A DNA stretch of 64,000 bases, taken from Pseudomonas arsenicoxydans. Its GTDB lineage: Bacteria; Pseudomonadota; Gammaproteobacteria; Pseudomonadales; Pseudomonadaceae. Made by a program: the position numbers and the translations under genes. Position 1 is the stretch's first letter. Each line of letters starts with the position of its first letter. Shown here one piece after another: positions 16,376 to 24,701 of the stretch. The stretch spans positions 202,417 through 266,416 of the forward strand of contig NZ_RCZE01000011.1 in NCBI RefSeq assembly GCF_006438915.1. The letters run 5' to 3'. The notes below the pieces were generated by a model. It was not told the origin of the DNA. It ran no database searches and saw only the letters and a program-made list of their open reading frames with translations.

Positions 16376-16480
16376 TGTGGCGAGGGAGCTTGCTCCCGCT
16401 GGGCTGCGAAGCGGCCCTCTCTTCACCCAAAAAGCAGGGGCCTGCTGCGCAGTCCAGCGGGAGCAAGCTCCCTCGCCACA
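16376..16480. repeat. REP doublet (GGCGAGGG class), inverted pair
   Basis: Two REP copies face each other: TGTGGCGAGGGAGCTTGCTC near 16376 and its complement ending at 16480. Each copy can fold as a hairpin, and the pair as a larger cruciform. It lies between convergent genes. Confidence 0.9.
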
Positions 16481-16491
16481 TTAGCCGAACG

Positions 16492-16776
16492 CTACAACCC
16501 GCCCGTCGCCTGAAAACTCACCCCGAGCACCGTCAACAGCGACAACGGCAACAGCAGCGTATCGAGCAACGCGCTGGCTGGCAGGTCCACGCCAGGGTAA
16601 CTCGGCGCCTCGGCGCCAAAGTGGTCCTTGGCACAGCACCCGCCGTTCATGGCATACACATCCAGACGCGTCCCCGCATACACCAAGGGTGCACCGGGTT
16701 TGGCGGCATCAAGGGTGCGCGCCGTGGCGCAGCCGGTGAGTTGCAATACCAGCAGAAGGGTCAGTAGCTTATTCAT
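16492..16776 (-). CDS. YceK/YidQ-family lipoprotein
   Basis: 94 residues. The signal peptide MNKLLTLLLVLQLTGC ends in a lipobox, predicting a lipoprotein. The mature part carries RLDVYAMNGGCCAKDHFG and PASALLDTLLLPLSL, typical of the small YceK/YidQ family of unknown function. Its ATG overlaps the end of ubiX by eight bases, so it is probably translated from the mpl-ubiX transcript. Confidence 0.82.
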   Translation of the reverse strand: MNKLLTLLLVLQLTGCATARTLDAAKPGAPLVYAGTRLDVYAMNGGCCAKDHFGAEAPSYPGVDLPASALLDTLLLPLSLLTVLGVSFQATGGL

Positions 16777-17401
16777 CGCTGCTCAAATGGTGTTCGCCCC
16801 AGCGTGGCAGCATGTCTTGCGGGATGTTCAGCAGATTGAGAATCCGCGCCACGACAAAGTCGATCAGGTCATCGATGGTCTGCGGTTGATGATAGAAGCC
16901 CGGCGAGGCCGGCAAGATCGTCACACCCATGTTCGACAGCTTGAGCATGTGCTCCAGATGGATGCTCGAATATGGCGCTTCACGCGGCACCAGAATCAAC
17001 TGGCGACGCTCCTTCAATGTCACATCGGCCGCACGTTCGATCAGGTTGTTGCAGGCACCGGTCGCGATGGCCGACAGTGTTCCCGTGGAACACGGCACCA
17101 CCACCATCGCCGCCGGCGCACCGGAACCCGAGGCCACCGGTGACATCCAGTCTTCCTTGCCATACACCTTGATTTGCCCGGCAGCGGCGCCGGTGTATTC
17201 GGTGAGGAAGGCCTGCATCATCTGCGGCTTGGGCGGCAGCGTAACGTCAGTCTCGGTGGCCATCACCAGTTGCGCAGCCTTGGAAATCAGGAAGTGCACT
17301 TCGCGATCTTCACGCACCAGGCAATCGAGCAGACGCAAACCATACTGGGCGCCGGAAGCGCCGGTCATCGCCAGCGTGATCCGATCCGGGCCGCTGCTCA
17401 T
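16769..17401 (-). CDS. ubiX: Flavin prenyltransferase UbiX
   Basis: Makes prenylated FMN, the cofactor of the UbiD decarboxylase in ubiquinone synthesis. The 210-residue protein has ITLAMTGASGAQYGLRLLD at the N-terminus (flavin site), VVVPCSTGTLSAIA in the middle, and LVPREAPYSSIHLEHML, the conserved prenyl-substrate segment. The start overlaps the mpl stop by four bases (ATGA), which fixes the start codon and implies coupling. The upstream in-frame extension lies inside mpl and is rejected. Confidence 0.95.
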   Translation of the reverse strand: MSSGPDRITLAMTGASGAQYGLRLLDCLVREDREVHFLISKAAQLVMATETDVTLPPKPQMMQAFLTEYTGAAAGQIKVYGKEDWMSPVASGSGAPAAMVVVPCSTGTLSAIATGACNNLIERAADVTLKERRQLILVPREAPYSSIHLEHMLKLSNMGVTILPASPGFYHQPQTIDDLIDFVVARILNLLNIPQDMLPRWGEHHLSSDE

Positions 17402-18747
17402 TGCAGCGCCTCGGCGAGTTTGCCGTGCAGGCCGCCGAAGCCGCCGTTGCTCATGATCACCACGTGGGTGCCGGGCTGGGCCTGGCTCTTCACGCGTTCG
17501 ATGATGCCTTCCAGTGAATCGCTGACAATCGACGGAACGGTGCACAGCGCGGCAGTGCCGGCAAGGTCCCAGCCGAGGTTGGCGGGTGCGTACCAAATCA
17601 CCTGATCGGCATCGACCACACTTTCCGGCAAACCGTCGCGGTGCGCGCCGAGCTTCATGGAGTTGGAGCGCGGCTCGATGATCGCGATCAACGGCGCATC
17701 GCCGATGCGTTTGCGCAGACCGTCGAGGGTCGTGGCAATGGCAGTCGGGTGGTGAGCGAAGTCGTCGTAGATGGTGATGCCGCGCACTTCGGCAACTTTT
17801 TCCATACGGCGCTTCACGCTTTTGAAGGCGCTCAACGCGGCGATGCCCATGGAAGGCACCACGCCAACATGACGCGCTGCTGCCAAAGTGGCCAGGGCGT
17901 TAGCGACGTTGTGCTGACCGGTCATGCCCCACTCGACCACGCCTTGGGCCACGCCTTCGAACATCACTTCAAACTTCGAACCGTCCTCGCTGAGCAGTTT
18001 GACCTGCCACTGACCGCCGGCACCGGTGGTTTGCACCGGGGTCCAGCAGCCCATTTCGATGACACGCAGCAACGCCGACTCGGTGGTCGGATGGATCACC
18101 AGTCCTTCGCTTGGAATGGTCCGCACCAAGTGGTGGAATTGCCGCTCGATGGCTGGCAGATCGGGGAAGATGTCAGCGTGATCGTACTCAAGGTTGTTCA
18201 GGATCGCCGTGCGCGGGCGGTAGTGAACAAACTTGGAGCGTTTGTCGAAGAAGGCGCTGTCATATTCGTCGGCTTCGATCACGAAGAACGGCGTGCCGCC
18301 CAAGCGTGCCGACACCGAGAAGTTCTGCGGCACGCCACCGATCAGGAAGCCCGGGCTCATGCCCGCATGTTCCAGGACCCAGGCCAGCATGCTGCTGGTG
18401 GTGGTCTTGCCGTGAGTACCGGCGACAGCCAGCACCCAGCGACCTTGCAGCACGTGATCCGCCAGCCACTGCGGGCCGGAGACGTACGGCAGGCCTTTGT
18501 TCAGCACGTATTCGACGGCCGGGTTGCCGCGCGACATGGCATTGCCGATGACCACCAGGTCCGGGGCCGGATCGAGCTGGGAAGGATCGTAGCCTTGGGT
18601 CAACTCAATGCCCTGAGCCTCAAGCTGAGTGCTCATTGGCGGATAGACGTTGGCGTCGGAACCCGTCACGTGATGGCCCAGTTCCTTGGCCAGAACCGCC
18701 ATCGAACCCATGAAGGTGCCGCAGATACCCAGAATATGAATGTGCAT
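17398..18747 (-). CDS. mpl: UDP-MurNAc:L-Ala-gamma-D-Glu-meso-DAP ligase
   Basis: Peptidoglycan recycling ligase that joins the recovered tripeptide to UDP-MurNAc; cytoplasmic. The 449 residues match Mpl. Seen are the N-terminal HILGICGTFMGSMAVLAKE (Rossmann-like UDP site), the ATP loop AGTHGKTTTSSML, EADEYDSAFFDKRSKF, and DDFAHHPTAI. It begins the mpl-ubiX-yceK unit. A REP doublet sits between its promoter region and the end of the divergent-side regulator gene eatR. Confidence 0.96.
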   Translation of the reverse strand: MHIHILGICGTFMGSMAVLAKELGHHVTGSDANVYPPMSTQLEAQGIELTQGYDPSQLDPAPDLVVIGNAMSRGNPAVEYVLNKGLPYVSGPQWLADHVLQGRWVLAVAGTHGKTTTSSMLAWVLEHAGMSPGFLIGGVPQNFSVSARLGGTPFFVIEADEYDSAFFDKRSKFVHYRPRTAILNNLEYDHADIFPDLPAIERQFHHLVRTIPSEGLVIHPTTESALLRVIEMGCWTPVQTTGAGGQWQVKLLSEDGSKFEVMFEGVAQGVVEWGMTGQHNVANALATLAAARHVGVVPSMGIAALSAFKSVKRRMEKVAEVRGITIYDDFAHHPTAIATTLDGLRKRIGDAPLIAIIEPRSNSMKLGAHRDGLPESVVDADQVIWYAPANLGWDLAGTAALCTVPSIVSDSLEGIIERVKSQAQPGTHVVIMSNGGFGGLHGKLAEALQ

Positions 18748-18829
18748 TAGTCGACCTCGTAAAACATGGCCGCAGGTTAGCGTAGGGAGGGGAAAATCGC
18801 ACCCTTTAGCTGAGACTCACCGCGACCTC

Positions 18830-18950
18830 TGTGGCGAGGGGGCTTGCCCCCGTTGGGCTGCGAAGCGGCCCTAGGATTTCATTCCGGCAGTATGTGGTGA
18901 CTGGATAACGTCTGCTGCGCAGCCGAACGGGGGCAAGCCCCCTCGCCACA
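18830..18950. repeat. REP doublet (GGCGAGGG class), inverted pair
   Basis: Inverted copies TGTGGCGAGGGGGCTTGCCC and its complement bracket about 45 unrelated bases. Located between mpl and the end of eatR, 10 bases beyond the eatR stop. Confidence 0.9.
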
Positions 18951-18960
18951 AAAAGCAGAT

Positions 18961-20874
18961 TTAGCGCTCGATACCGTGTTTACGCAGCTTTCTGTAAAGC
19001 GTGTTACGACTGACGCCCAACTGCTCAGCCGTATGAGTCATGTGCCAACGCGTATGCTCCAGCGCATTCAACAACGCCACCCGCTCGGCATCGTCCAACG
19101 GATGCTCGGAAGGTTCTTCGACCGTCAATGCAACCGCCGGCCGCGCCTGACGAATCATCGCCGGTAAATCCTCCAGCCCGATCCGCCCACCGTCACACAG
19201 CGCCGCCAACGTACGCAGCACATTGCGCAACTGCCGCACGTTGCCCGGCCAGGCAAACCCCAACAAGGCTTCCCGCGCCGGCCCGTCGATCACAACCGTT
19301 TCCCCGCCCGCCTCTTCCGACAGCAAGAAATCGAGCAATTGGGATTTATCACTGCGATCACGCAATGCCGGCAACGCGACTTCCAGCCCGTTGAGCCGAT
19401 AATACAAATCCTCCCGGAAGCTGCCGTCCTGCACCCGATCCAGCAAATTACGGTGAGTCGCGCTGATGATCCGCACGTTGACCGCCTCCGGCTCCCCGCC
19501 GATCGGCACCACCTGTCGATCTTCCAGCACCCTTAACAGCCGGGTCTGCAACGCCAGGGGCATGTCGCCGATTTCGTCGAGAAACAGGGTCCCGCCATCG
19601 GCCTGCTGCAACTTGCCCCGCATGCCTTCCTTGCGCGCGCCGGTGAAGCTGCCACCGCGATAACCGAACAGTTCACTCTCGATCAGGCTTTCGGGAATGG
19701 CCGCGCAGTTAAGGGCAACGAAGGCTTTTTCCGCCCGTTGACTGGCCTGGTGCACGGCTTTGGCGAACGCCTCTTTGCCGGAGCCGGTTTCGCCGTTGAT
19801 CAGCAGCGGGACATCGCGCTCGAACACCCGCAGCGACTTGCGAAAATCTTCCTGCAGCGCGGCATCACCGATGCAGATGCCCGACAGCCGCGGACGCTCG
19901 GCAATGGCCGGGCTTTGCACCACCGGCATCGGGATGCTGCGTGGTTGCCCGCGTAAAACGGCAAACAGGCTACGACCGTCACGGGTGCGTAGCGGCCAAC
20001 TGGCGCTGGCGTTCACGCTGGCGCGACCGAGCAACTCATCCAGCGAACAGTCGAAAAACGCTTCCACCGGTTTGCCCAGCAAGCCGCCACGAATGTGCCC
20101 TAGCAAGTTCAGCGCGCTTTGATTGACCGCACAGATCCGCCCTTCCCCGTCGAACGCCAGCAGCCCTTCGCTGAACAGCCCGACCGATTCGGCCTGCAAG
20201 TGAAAACGCAGCAGCCATTGATTGTCGAAGTAGCGCAGGAAATAGCAGCTCTCGATCATCTTCGCCGACAGATTGACCAGGGCCATGGTGTGAAACTGGC
20301 TCTGGCGCGAGACATCGTGGCGCGCCGATGACACGTCGAGCACCGCCAGCAGTTCGCCATGGGGGTCGAACACCGGGCTCGCCGAGCAGGTCAGGCCAGT
20401 GTGGCGACCGCGAAAATGTTCGTCTTGATGGATGGTCAGCGACTGACGCTCAACCAGGCAGGTGCCGATGCCGTTGGTGCCTTCGCAGGCTTCACTCCAG
20501 TCGGCACCCAGCCAGAGGCCGGCGCGCTCGAAAATCTTCCGTTCGGCGGGGGCGGTGACGCAATTGAGGATCACGCCACGGGCATCTGTCAGCAGCACCG
20601 CATGCCCGGCGCCGGAGAGTTGCTGATGGAGGCTGGTCATTTCGTTGCCAGCGATGTGCAGCACTTGCTGCAAGCGTTCGCGGCTCTCCAGTACTCGGCC
20701 ATGCTCCAGCACCGTGGGCGCGATGCTCAGGGCCGGGTCGAGGTGATAGTCCTCAAGACAGCGCAGCCAGGAGCGCGCGATGGAGGGATCGCTGCCGGGA
20801 CCGTGCAGGTGCGATTTGCCCTGAGTAACGGTCAGGACTTGTCGGGCATGGCGACTCAAATGGTTGTCGTGCAT
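18961..20874 (-). CDS. eatR: Sigma-54-dependent activator of ethanolamine catabolism
   Basis: 637-residue enhancer-binding protein. Residues about 60-190 form a GAF-like sensor region and about 225-310 a PAS-like region. The AAA+ domain has Walker A NGETGSGKEAF (about 360), the sigma-54 contact loop GSFTGA (about 407, a variant of GAFTGA), and Walker B GTLFLDEIGDM. The C-terminus ends in a Fis-type helix-turn-helix (HTAEQLGVSRNTLYRKLRKH). The AcoR-like layout and position next to exaC-eat-eutBC match P. aeruginosa EatR (PA4021), which acts with RpoN on that operon. It is divergent from exaC, where a sigma-54 promoter and a symmetric upstream site are visible. Confidence 0.9.
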   Translation of the reverse strand: MHDNHLSRHARQVLTVTQGKSHLHGPGSDPSIARSWLRCLEDYHLDPALSIAPTVLEHGRVLESRERLQQVLHIAGNEMTSLHQQLSGAGHAVLLTDARGVILNCVTAPAERKIFERAGLWLGADWSEACEGTNGIGTCLVERQSLTIHQDEHFRGRHTGLTCSASPVFDPHGELLAVLDVSSARHDVSRQSQFHTMALVNLSAKMIESCYFLRYFDNQWLLRFHLQAESVGLFSEGLLAFDGEGRICAVNQSALNLLGHIRGGLLGKPVEAFFDCSLDELLGRASVNASASWPLRTRDGRSLFAVLRGQPRSIPMPVVQSPAIAERPRLSGICIGDAALQEDFRKSLRVFERDVPLLINGETGSGKEAFAKAVHQASQRAEKAFVALNCAAIPESLIESELFGYRGGSFTGARKEGMRGKLQQADGGTLFLDEIGDMPLALQTRLLRVLEDRQVVPIGGEPEAVNVRIISATHRNLLDRVQDGSFREDLYYRLNGLEVALPALRDRSDKSQLLDFLLSEEAGGETVVIDGPAREALLGFAWPGNVRQLRNVLRTLAALCDGGRIGLEDLPAMIRQARPAVALTVEEPSEHPLDDAERVALLNALEHTRWHMTHTAEQLGVSRNTLYRKLRKHGIER

Positions 20875-20920
20875 TTCTTATTATTCTCCCCGAAAGGTGA
20901 GTACTTACCGTGGCCATTCC

Positions 20921-21051
20921 TGTGGCGAGGGGCTTGCCCCCGTTCGGCTGCGCAGCAGTCGCAAATTCTGAGCACGTCGCCTGATTGGTACATCGAGGTG
21001 ACAGGATTGAGGCTGCTTCGCAGCCCAACGGGGGCAAGCCCCCTCGCCACA
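20921..21051. repeat. REP doublet (GGCGAGGG class) in the eatR-exaC intergenic region
   Basis: Inverted REP copies at 20921 and ending at 21051 lie between the eatR start and the activator site. Part of a 458-bp stretch without genes; the rest holds the regulatory sites listed next. Confidence 0.9.
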
Positions 21052-21135
21052 AAGATATCCATGCATGGCAAATTGAGGCCCAGCATCCTCCAGCCATCGA
21101 CGCATTGCAATGCTGGCAAGACCCGCCAGTCACAC

Positions 21136-21190
21136 GCTGTGCCACAAGCGGTACAAAGTGTCACAGGGGCTGTACCGAAAGCGTCACAGC
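21136..21190. promoter_or_regulatory. Symmetric upstream activator site, probable EatR target
   Basis: Four hexamers form a nested inverted repeat: GCTGTG, 8 bases, GGTACA, 15 bases, TGTACC, 8 bases, CACAGC. The equal spacing on both sides (8 and 8) makes chance less likely. The centre is about 90 bases upstream of the -24 element of the exaC promoter, a normal distance for a sigma-54 activator. Assignment to EatR is inference from position. Confidence 0.55.
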
Positions 21191-21251
21191 ACGCATCCGC
21201 CGGTCCGACAAAAAGCGCGCAAGACCTTGATTTGCCTGACCTGCAAGGCAG

Positions 21252-21267
21252 TGGCCCGACCTTTGCT
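21252..21267 (+). promoter_or_regulatory. Sigma-54 (-24/-12) promoter of exaC
   Basis: TGGCCCGACCTTTGCT matches the consensus TGGCACRNNNNTTGCW at every fixed position but one (C for A). It sits 66 bases before the exaC ATG, beside a sigma-54 activator gene. Confidence 0.75.
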
Positions 21268-21332
21268 CTACGCTTATAGCAAGCGCACTTGCGCGTTTCT
21301 CTAATAAGTACAAAGCCAAGGAGAACATCACC

Positions 21333-22853
21333 ATGCGTTACGCTCACCCCGGTACTGAAGGCGCTATCGTTTCGTTCAAGAGCAAATACGGTAACTACAT
21401 CGGCGGCGAGTTCGTCGCGCCTGTCAAAGGTCAGTACTTCACCAATACCTCGCCAGTGAATGGCCAACCGATTGCCGAATTCCCACGCTCCACCGCCGAA
21501 GACATTGATAAGGCCCTGGACGCGGCCCACGCCGCCGCCGATGCCTGGGGCGCCACGTCCGCCCAGGCGCGCTCGCTGGTGCTGCTGAAAATTGCCGACC
21601 GCATCGAGCAGAACCTGGAATTGCTGGCAATCACCGAATCCTGGGACAACGGCAAAGCCGTTCGCGAAACCCTCAACGCCGACATCCCGCTGGCGGCTGA
21701 CCACTTCCGCTACTTCGCCGGTTGCATCCGTGCGCAGGAAGGCAGCGCCGCCGAGATCGACGGCAACACCGTGGCGTATCACATCCATGAACCGCTGGGC
21801 GTGGTCGGGCAGATCATCCCGTGGAACTTCCCGATCCTGATGGCCGCCTGGAAACTCGCCCCGGCCTTGGCCGCCGGTAACTGCGTAGTGCTCAAGCCCG
21901 CCGAGCAGACCCCACTGGGCATTACCGTGCTGATGGAACTGATCGGCGACCTGCTGCCACCGGGCGTGCTGAACATCGTGCAAGGCTTCGGCAAAGAAGC
22001 CGGCGAAGCGCTGGCCACCAGCAAACGCATCGCCAAGATCGCCTTCACCGGCTCGACCCCGGTCGGCTCGCACATCATGAAATGCGCCGCCGAAAACATC
22101 ATTCCGTCCACCGTGGAGCTGGGTGGCAAATCGCCGAACATCTTCTTTGAAGACATCATGAAGGCCGAACCGTCCTTCATCGAAAAAGCCGCCGAAGGCC
22201 TGGTGCTGGCGTTCTTCAACCAAGGCGAAGTCTGCACCTGCCCGTCCCGTGCATTGGTGCAAGAGTCGATCTACGACGACTTCATGAAAGTCGTGATGAA
22301 GAAAGTGCTGTCGATCAAACGTGGCGACCCACTGGACACCGACACCATGGTCGGCGCCCAGGCCTCCGAGCAGCAATTCGACAAAATCCTTTCGTACCTG
22401 GAAATCGCCAAGGGCGAAGGTGCCGAGCTGCTGACCGGCGGTAAAATCGAAAAACTCGAGGGCAACCTGGCGACCGGGTATTACATCCAGCCGACCCTGC
22501 TCAAGGGCACCAACAAAATGCGCGTGTTCCAGGAAGAAATCTTTGGCCCGGTGGTGAGCATCACCACCTTCAAGGACGAAGCCGAAGCCCTGGCCATCGC
22601 CAACGACACCGAGTTCGGCCTCGGTGCCGGCCTCTGGACCCGCGACATCAACCGCGCCTATCGCATGGGCCGCGCCATCAAGGCCGGTCGTGTGTGGACC
22701 AACTGCTACCACCTGTACCCGGCGCACGCCGCGTTCGGCGGTTACAAAAAGTCCGGCGTCGGCCGTGAAACCCACAAGATGATGCTCGACCACTATCAGC
22801 AGACCAAAAACCTGCTGGTGAGCTACGACATCAATCCGCTGGGCTTCTTCTAA
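21333..22853 (+). CDS. exaC: NAD+-dependent acetaldehyde/aldehyde dehydrogenase
   Basis: 506-residue aldehyde dehydrogenase that oxidises the acetaldehyde released by ethanolamine ammonia-lyase (and ethanol-derived aldehyde in ExaC relatives). Seen are the NAD segment GQIIPWNFPILMAAWKLAPA, the glycine motif AFTGSTPVG, the general-base Glu262 in VELGGKSPN, and the nucleophile Cys301 in GEVCTC. A good ribosome site (AAGGAGAA) precedes the ATG. The position between eatR and eat matches PA4022, also studied as a hydrazone dehydrogenase (HdhA). Driven by the sigma-54 promoter upstream. Confidence 0.94.
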   Translation: MRYAHPGTEGAIVSFKSKYGNYIGGEFVAPVKGQYFTNTSPVNGQPIAEFPRSTAEDIDKALDAAHAAADAWGATSAQARSLVLLKIADRIEQNLELLAITESWDNGKAVRETLNADIPLAADHFRYFAGCIRAQEGSAAEIDGNTVAYHIHEPLGVVGQIIPWNFPILMAAWKLAPALAAGNCVVLKPAEQTPLGITVLMELIGDLLPPGVLNIVQGFGKEAGEALATSKRIAKIAFTGSTPVGSHIMKCAAENIIPSTVELGGKSPNIFFEDIMKAEPSFIEKAAEGLVLAFFNQGEVCTCPSRALVQESIYDDFMKVVMKKVLSIKRGDPLDTDTMVGAQASEQQFDKILSYLEIAKGEGAELLTGGKIEKLEGNLATGYYIQPTLLKGTNKMRVFQEEIFGPVVSITTFKDEAEALAIANDTEFGLGAGLWTRDINRAYRMGRAIKAGRVWTNCYHLYPAHAAFGGYKKSGVGRETHKMMLDHYQQTKNLLVSYDINPLGFF

Positions 22854-22874
22854 CCCGGCGCGATATCGAGTAAC

Positions 22875-22949
22875 GGCCATCGCGAGCAAGCTCGGCTCCT
22901 ACAGGATTGCGTTGTACCTGTAGGAGCATGGTTTGCCAGCGATGGCGCC
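22875..22949. repeat. REP-like doublet (GCTCGCGATGG class) between exaC and eat
   Basis: Inverted copies GGCCATCGCGAGCAAG and its imperfect complement GCCAGCGATGGCGCC flank CTCCTACAGG...CCTGTAGGAG. It lies immediately upstream of the eat sigma-54 promoter and so may also act as a transcript end for exaC. Confidence 0.8.
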
Positions 22950-22982
22950 CTCCATGACACACCAACATCGCCCTGGCCGCTC

Positions 22983-22998
22983 TGGCACGGGCTTTGCG
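22983..22998 (+). promoter_or_regulatory. Sigma-54 (-24/-12) promoter of eat
   Basis: TGGCACGGGCTTTGCG matches the -24/-12 consensus TGGCACR-N4-TTGC at all fixed positions, 73 bases before the eat ATG. A second promoter here would let the permease and lyase genes respond to EatR separately from exaC. Confidence 0.8.
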
Positions 22999-23070
22999 TG
23001 CCCGCTTCACACCTGAAACGTCGTACCGCAAGTCCAGAAGATCAAACAATAAAAAAGACAGCGAGGACTT

Positions 23071-24441
23071 ATGACTTCTTCTACACAGCTCAAACCCACA
23101 CTCGGCACCCTGCATTTATGGGGTATTGCCGTCGGCCTGGTGATTTCCGGCGAGTACTTCGGCTGGAGTTACGGCTGGGGCACCGCAGGCACATTGGGCT
23201 TTCTCGTCACCGCCCTGATGGTGGCGACGATGTACACCTGCTTTATTTTCAGCTTCACCGAACTGACGACTGCAATTCCCCACGCTGGAGGGCCGTTTGC
23301 CTACAGCCGGCGAGCGTTTGGCGAGAAAGGCGGATTGATCGCCGGCATCGCCACCCTGATCGAATTCGTGTTTGCGCCCCCAGCCATTGCAATGGCGATT
23401 GGCGCCTATCTCAACGTGCAATACCCGGAACTTGACCCCAAGATCGCGGCGGTTGGCGCGTATTTTGTGTTCATGGGCCTGAATATCCTCGGGGTCAGCA
23501 TCGCGGCCACCTTCGAACTGGTGGTCACCGTATTGGCGGTCGCCGAGTTGCTGGTGTTCATGGGCGTCGTGGCGCCGGGCTTCAGCTTCAGTAACTTCGT
23601 GCTCAATGGCTGGTCGGGTTCCAACGAATTCACCATCGCCTCCATTCCCGGGATCTTTGCCGCCATTCCCTTCGCGATCTGGTTTTTTCTGGCGATCGAA
23701 GGTGCGGCGATGGCTGCGGAAGAAGCCAAGGACCCGAAACGCACGATTCCCAAGGCTTACGTCAGCGGCATTCTGACCCTGGTGTTCCTGGCCATCGGCG
23801 TGATGGTGATGGCCGGCGGCGTCGGCGACTGGCGCCAACTGTCGAACATCAACGATCCACTGCCCCAAGCGATGAAAGCCGTGGTCGGCAACAATTCGAG
23901 CTGGATGCACATGCTGGTCTGGATCGGCCTGTTCGGTCTGGTGGCGAGCTTTCACGGGATCATCCTCGGCTACTCGCGCCAGTTCTTCGCCCTGGCGCGG
24001 GCCGGTTACCTGCCGAGCGGCCTGGCCAAACTTTCGCGCTTCCAGACCCCGCACCGCGCCATTCTGGCCGGCGGCGTGATCGGCATCGCAGCGATTTACA
24101 GCGATGGCCTGGTCAACCTGCAAGGCATGACCCTGACGGCGGCGATGATCACCATGTCGGTATTCGGTGCCATCGTGATGTACATCATCAGTATGCTGAG
24201 CCTGTTCAAACTGCGTAAAACCGAACCGAACCTGGAACGCACCTTCCGTGCACCGGGTTATCCGATTGTTCCGGGAATCGCGCTGTTCCTGGCGGTGGTG
24301 TGCCTGGTGGCCATGGCCTGGTTCAACACGCTGATCGGCTGTGTGTTTCTCGGTTTCATGGCCGCCGGCTACCTGTATTTCCAGTTGACCGCCAAGCAAC
24401 GCGCCGACGCGCCGGCCGATGCGATGCTTGAAGGCATTTAA
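23071..24441 (+). CDS. eat: Ethanolamine permease
   Basis: 456-residue amino-acid/polyamine/organocation transporter with about twelve membrane segments. The opening LGTLHLWGIAVGLVISGEYF and GWGTAGTLGFL are typical of Eat-type ethanolamine importers, as is FAIWFFLAIEGAAMAAEEAK. It brings ethanolamine into the cytoplasm for EutBC. A GAGGA ribosome site precedes the ATG. The gene is placed between exaC and eutB as in P. aeruginosa (PA4023). Confidence 0.92.
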   Translation: MTSSTQLKPTLGTLHLWGIAVGLVISGEYFGWSYGWGTAGTLGFLVTALMVATMYTCFIFSFTELTTAIPHAGGPFAYSRRAFGEKGGLIAGIATLIEFVFAPPAIAMAIGAYLNVQYPELDPKIAAVGAYFVFMGLNILGVSIAATFELVVTVLAVAELLVFMGVVAPGFSFSNFVLNGWSGSNEFTIASIPGIFAAIPFAIWFFLAIEGAAMAAEEAKDPKRTIPKAYVSGILTLVFLAIGVMVMAGGVGDWRQLSNINDPLPQAMKAVVGNNSSWMHMLVWIGLFGLVASFHGIILGYSRQFFALARAGYLPSGLAKLSRFQTPHRAILAGGVIGIAAIYSDGLVNLQGMTLTAAMITMSVFGAIVMYIISMLSLFKLRKTEPNLERTFRAPGYPIVPGIALFLAVVCLVAMAWFNTLIGCVFLGFMAAGYLYFQLTAKQRADAPADAMLEGI

Positions 24442-24449
24442 GTTGCACC

Positions 24450-24474
24450 GGCGCCGGGCTTGCAGCCTGGCGCC
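24450..24474 (+). terminator. Possible hairpin after eat
   Basis: A strong dyad GGCGCC-G-GGCT / AGCC-T-GGCGCC with a TGC loop lies nine bases after the eat stop. No T run follows, so it may be an RNA-stabilising or attenuating hairpin rather than a classical terminator; eutB downstream needs read-through or its own promoter. Confidence 0.4.
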
Positions 24475-24517
24475 TGCGCTATTGAAGTGCATGCAGCCCC
24501 CTGTGGGAGCGAGCCTT

Positions 24518-24637
24518 TGTGGCGAGGGGGCTTGCCCCCGTTCGGCTGCGTAGCAGCCGTAAACGCAATTAACGCGGTTTGTCGCCGAAATGCTGGGGCC
24601 GCTTCGCTGCCCAACGGGGGCAAGCCCCCTCGCCACA
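24518..24637. repeat. REP doublet (GGCGAGGG class) between eat and eutB
   Basis: Inverted copies begin at TGTGGCGAGGGGGCTTGCCC and end with its complement. A fragment of the other REP class (CTGTGGGAGCGAG) precedes it, making a mosaic. It separates eat from eutB inside one functional module. Confidence 0.9.
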
Positions 24638-24701
24638 AAGGCTCCCACAAGGGGTAAGTGGTGAATTTTAGTTATTCAGAGAATCAGGAGGACACCATCC
24701 C

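Noticed and set aside
20856..22889. Very long open frame on the minus strand opposite exaC
   Set aside because: It is the antisense shadow of a high-GC, well-conserved aldehyde dehydrogenase gene; its product resembles no family and it runs through the sigma-54 promoter region.
23116..24648. 510-codon open frame opposite the eat permease gene
   Set aside because: His/Gln/Arg-rich antisense product that continues into the REP doublet; no family.
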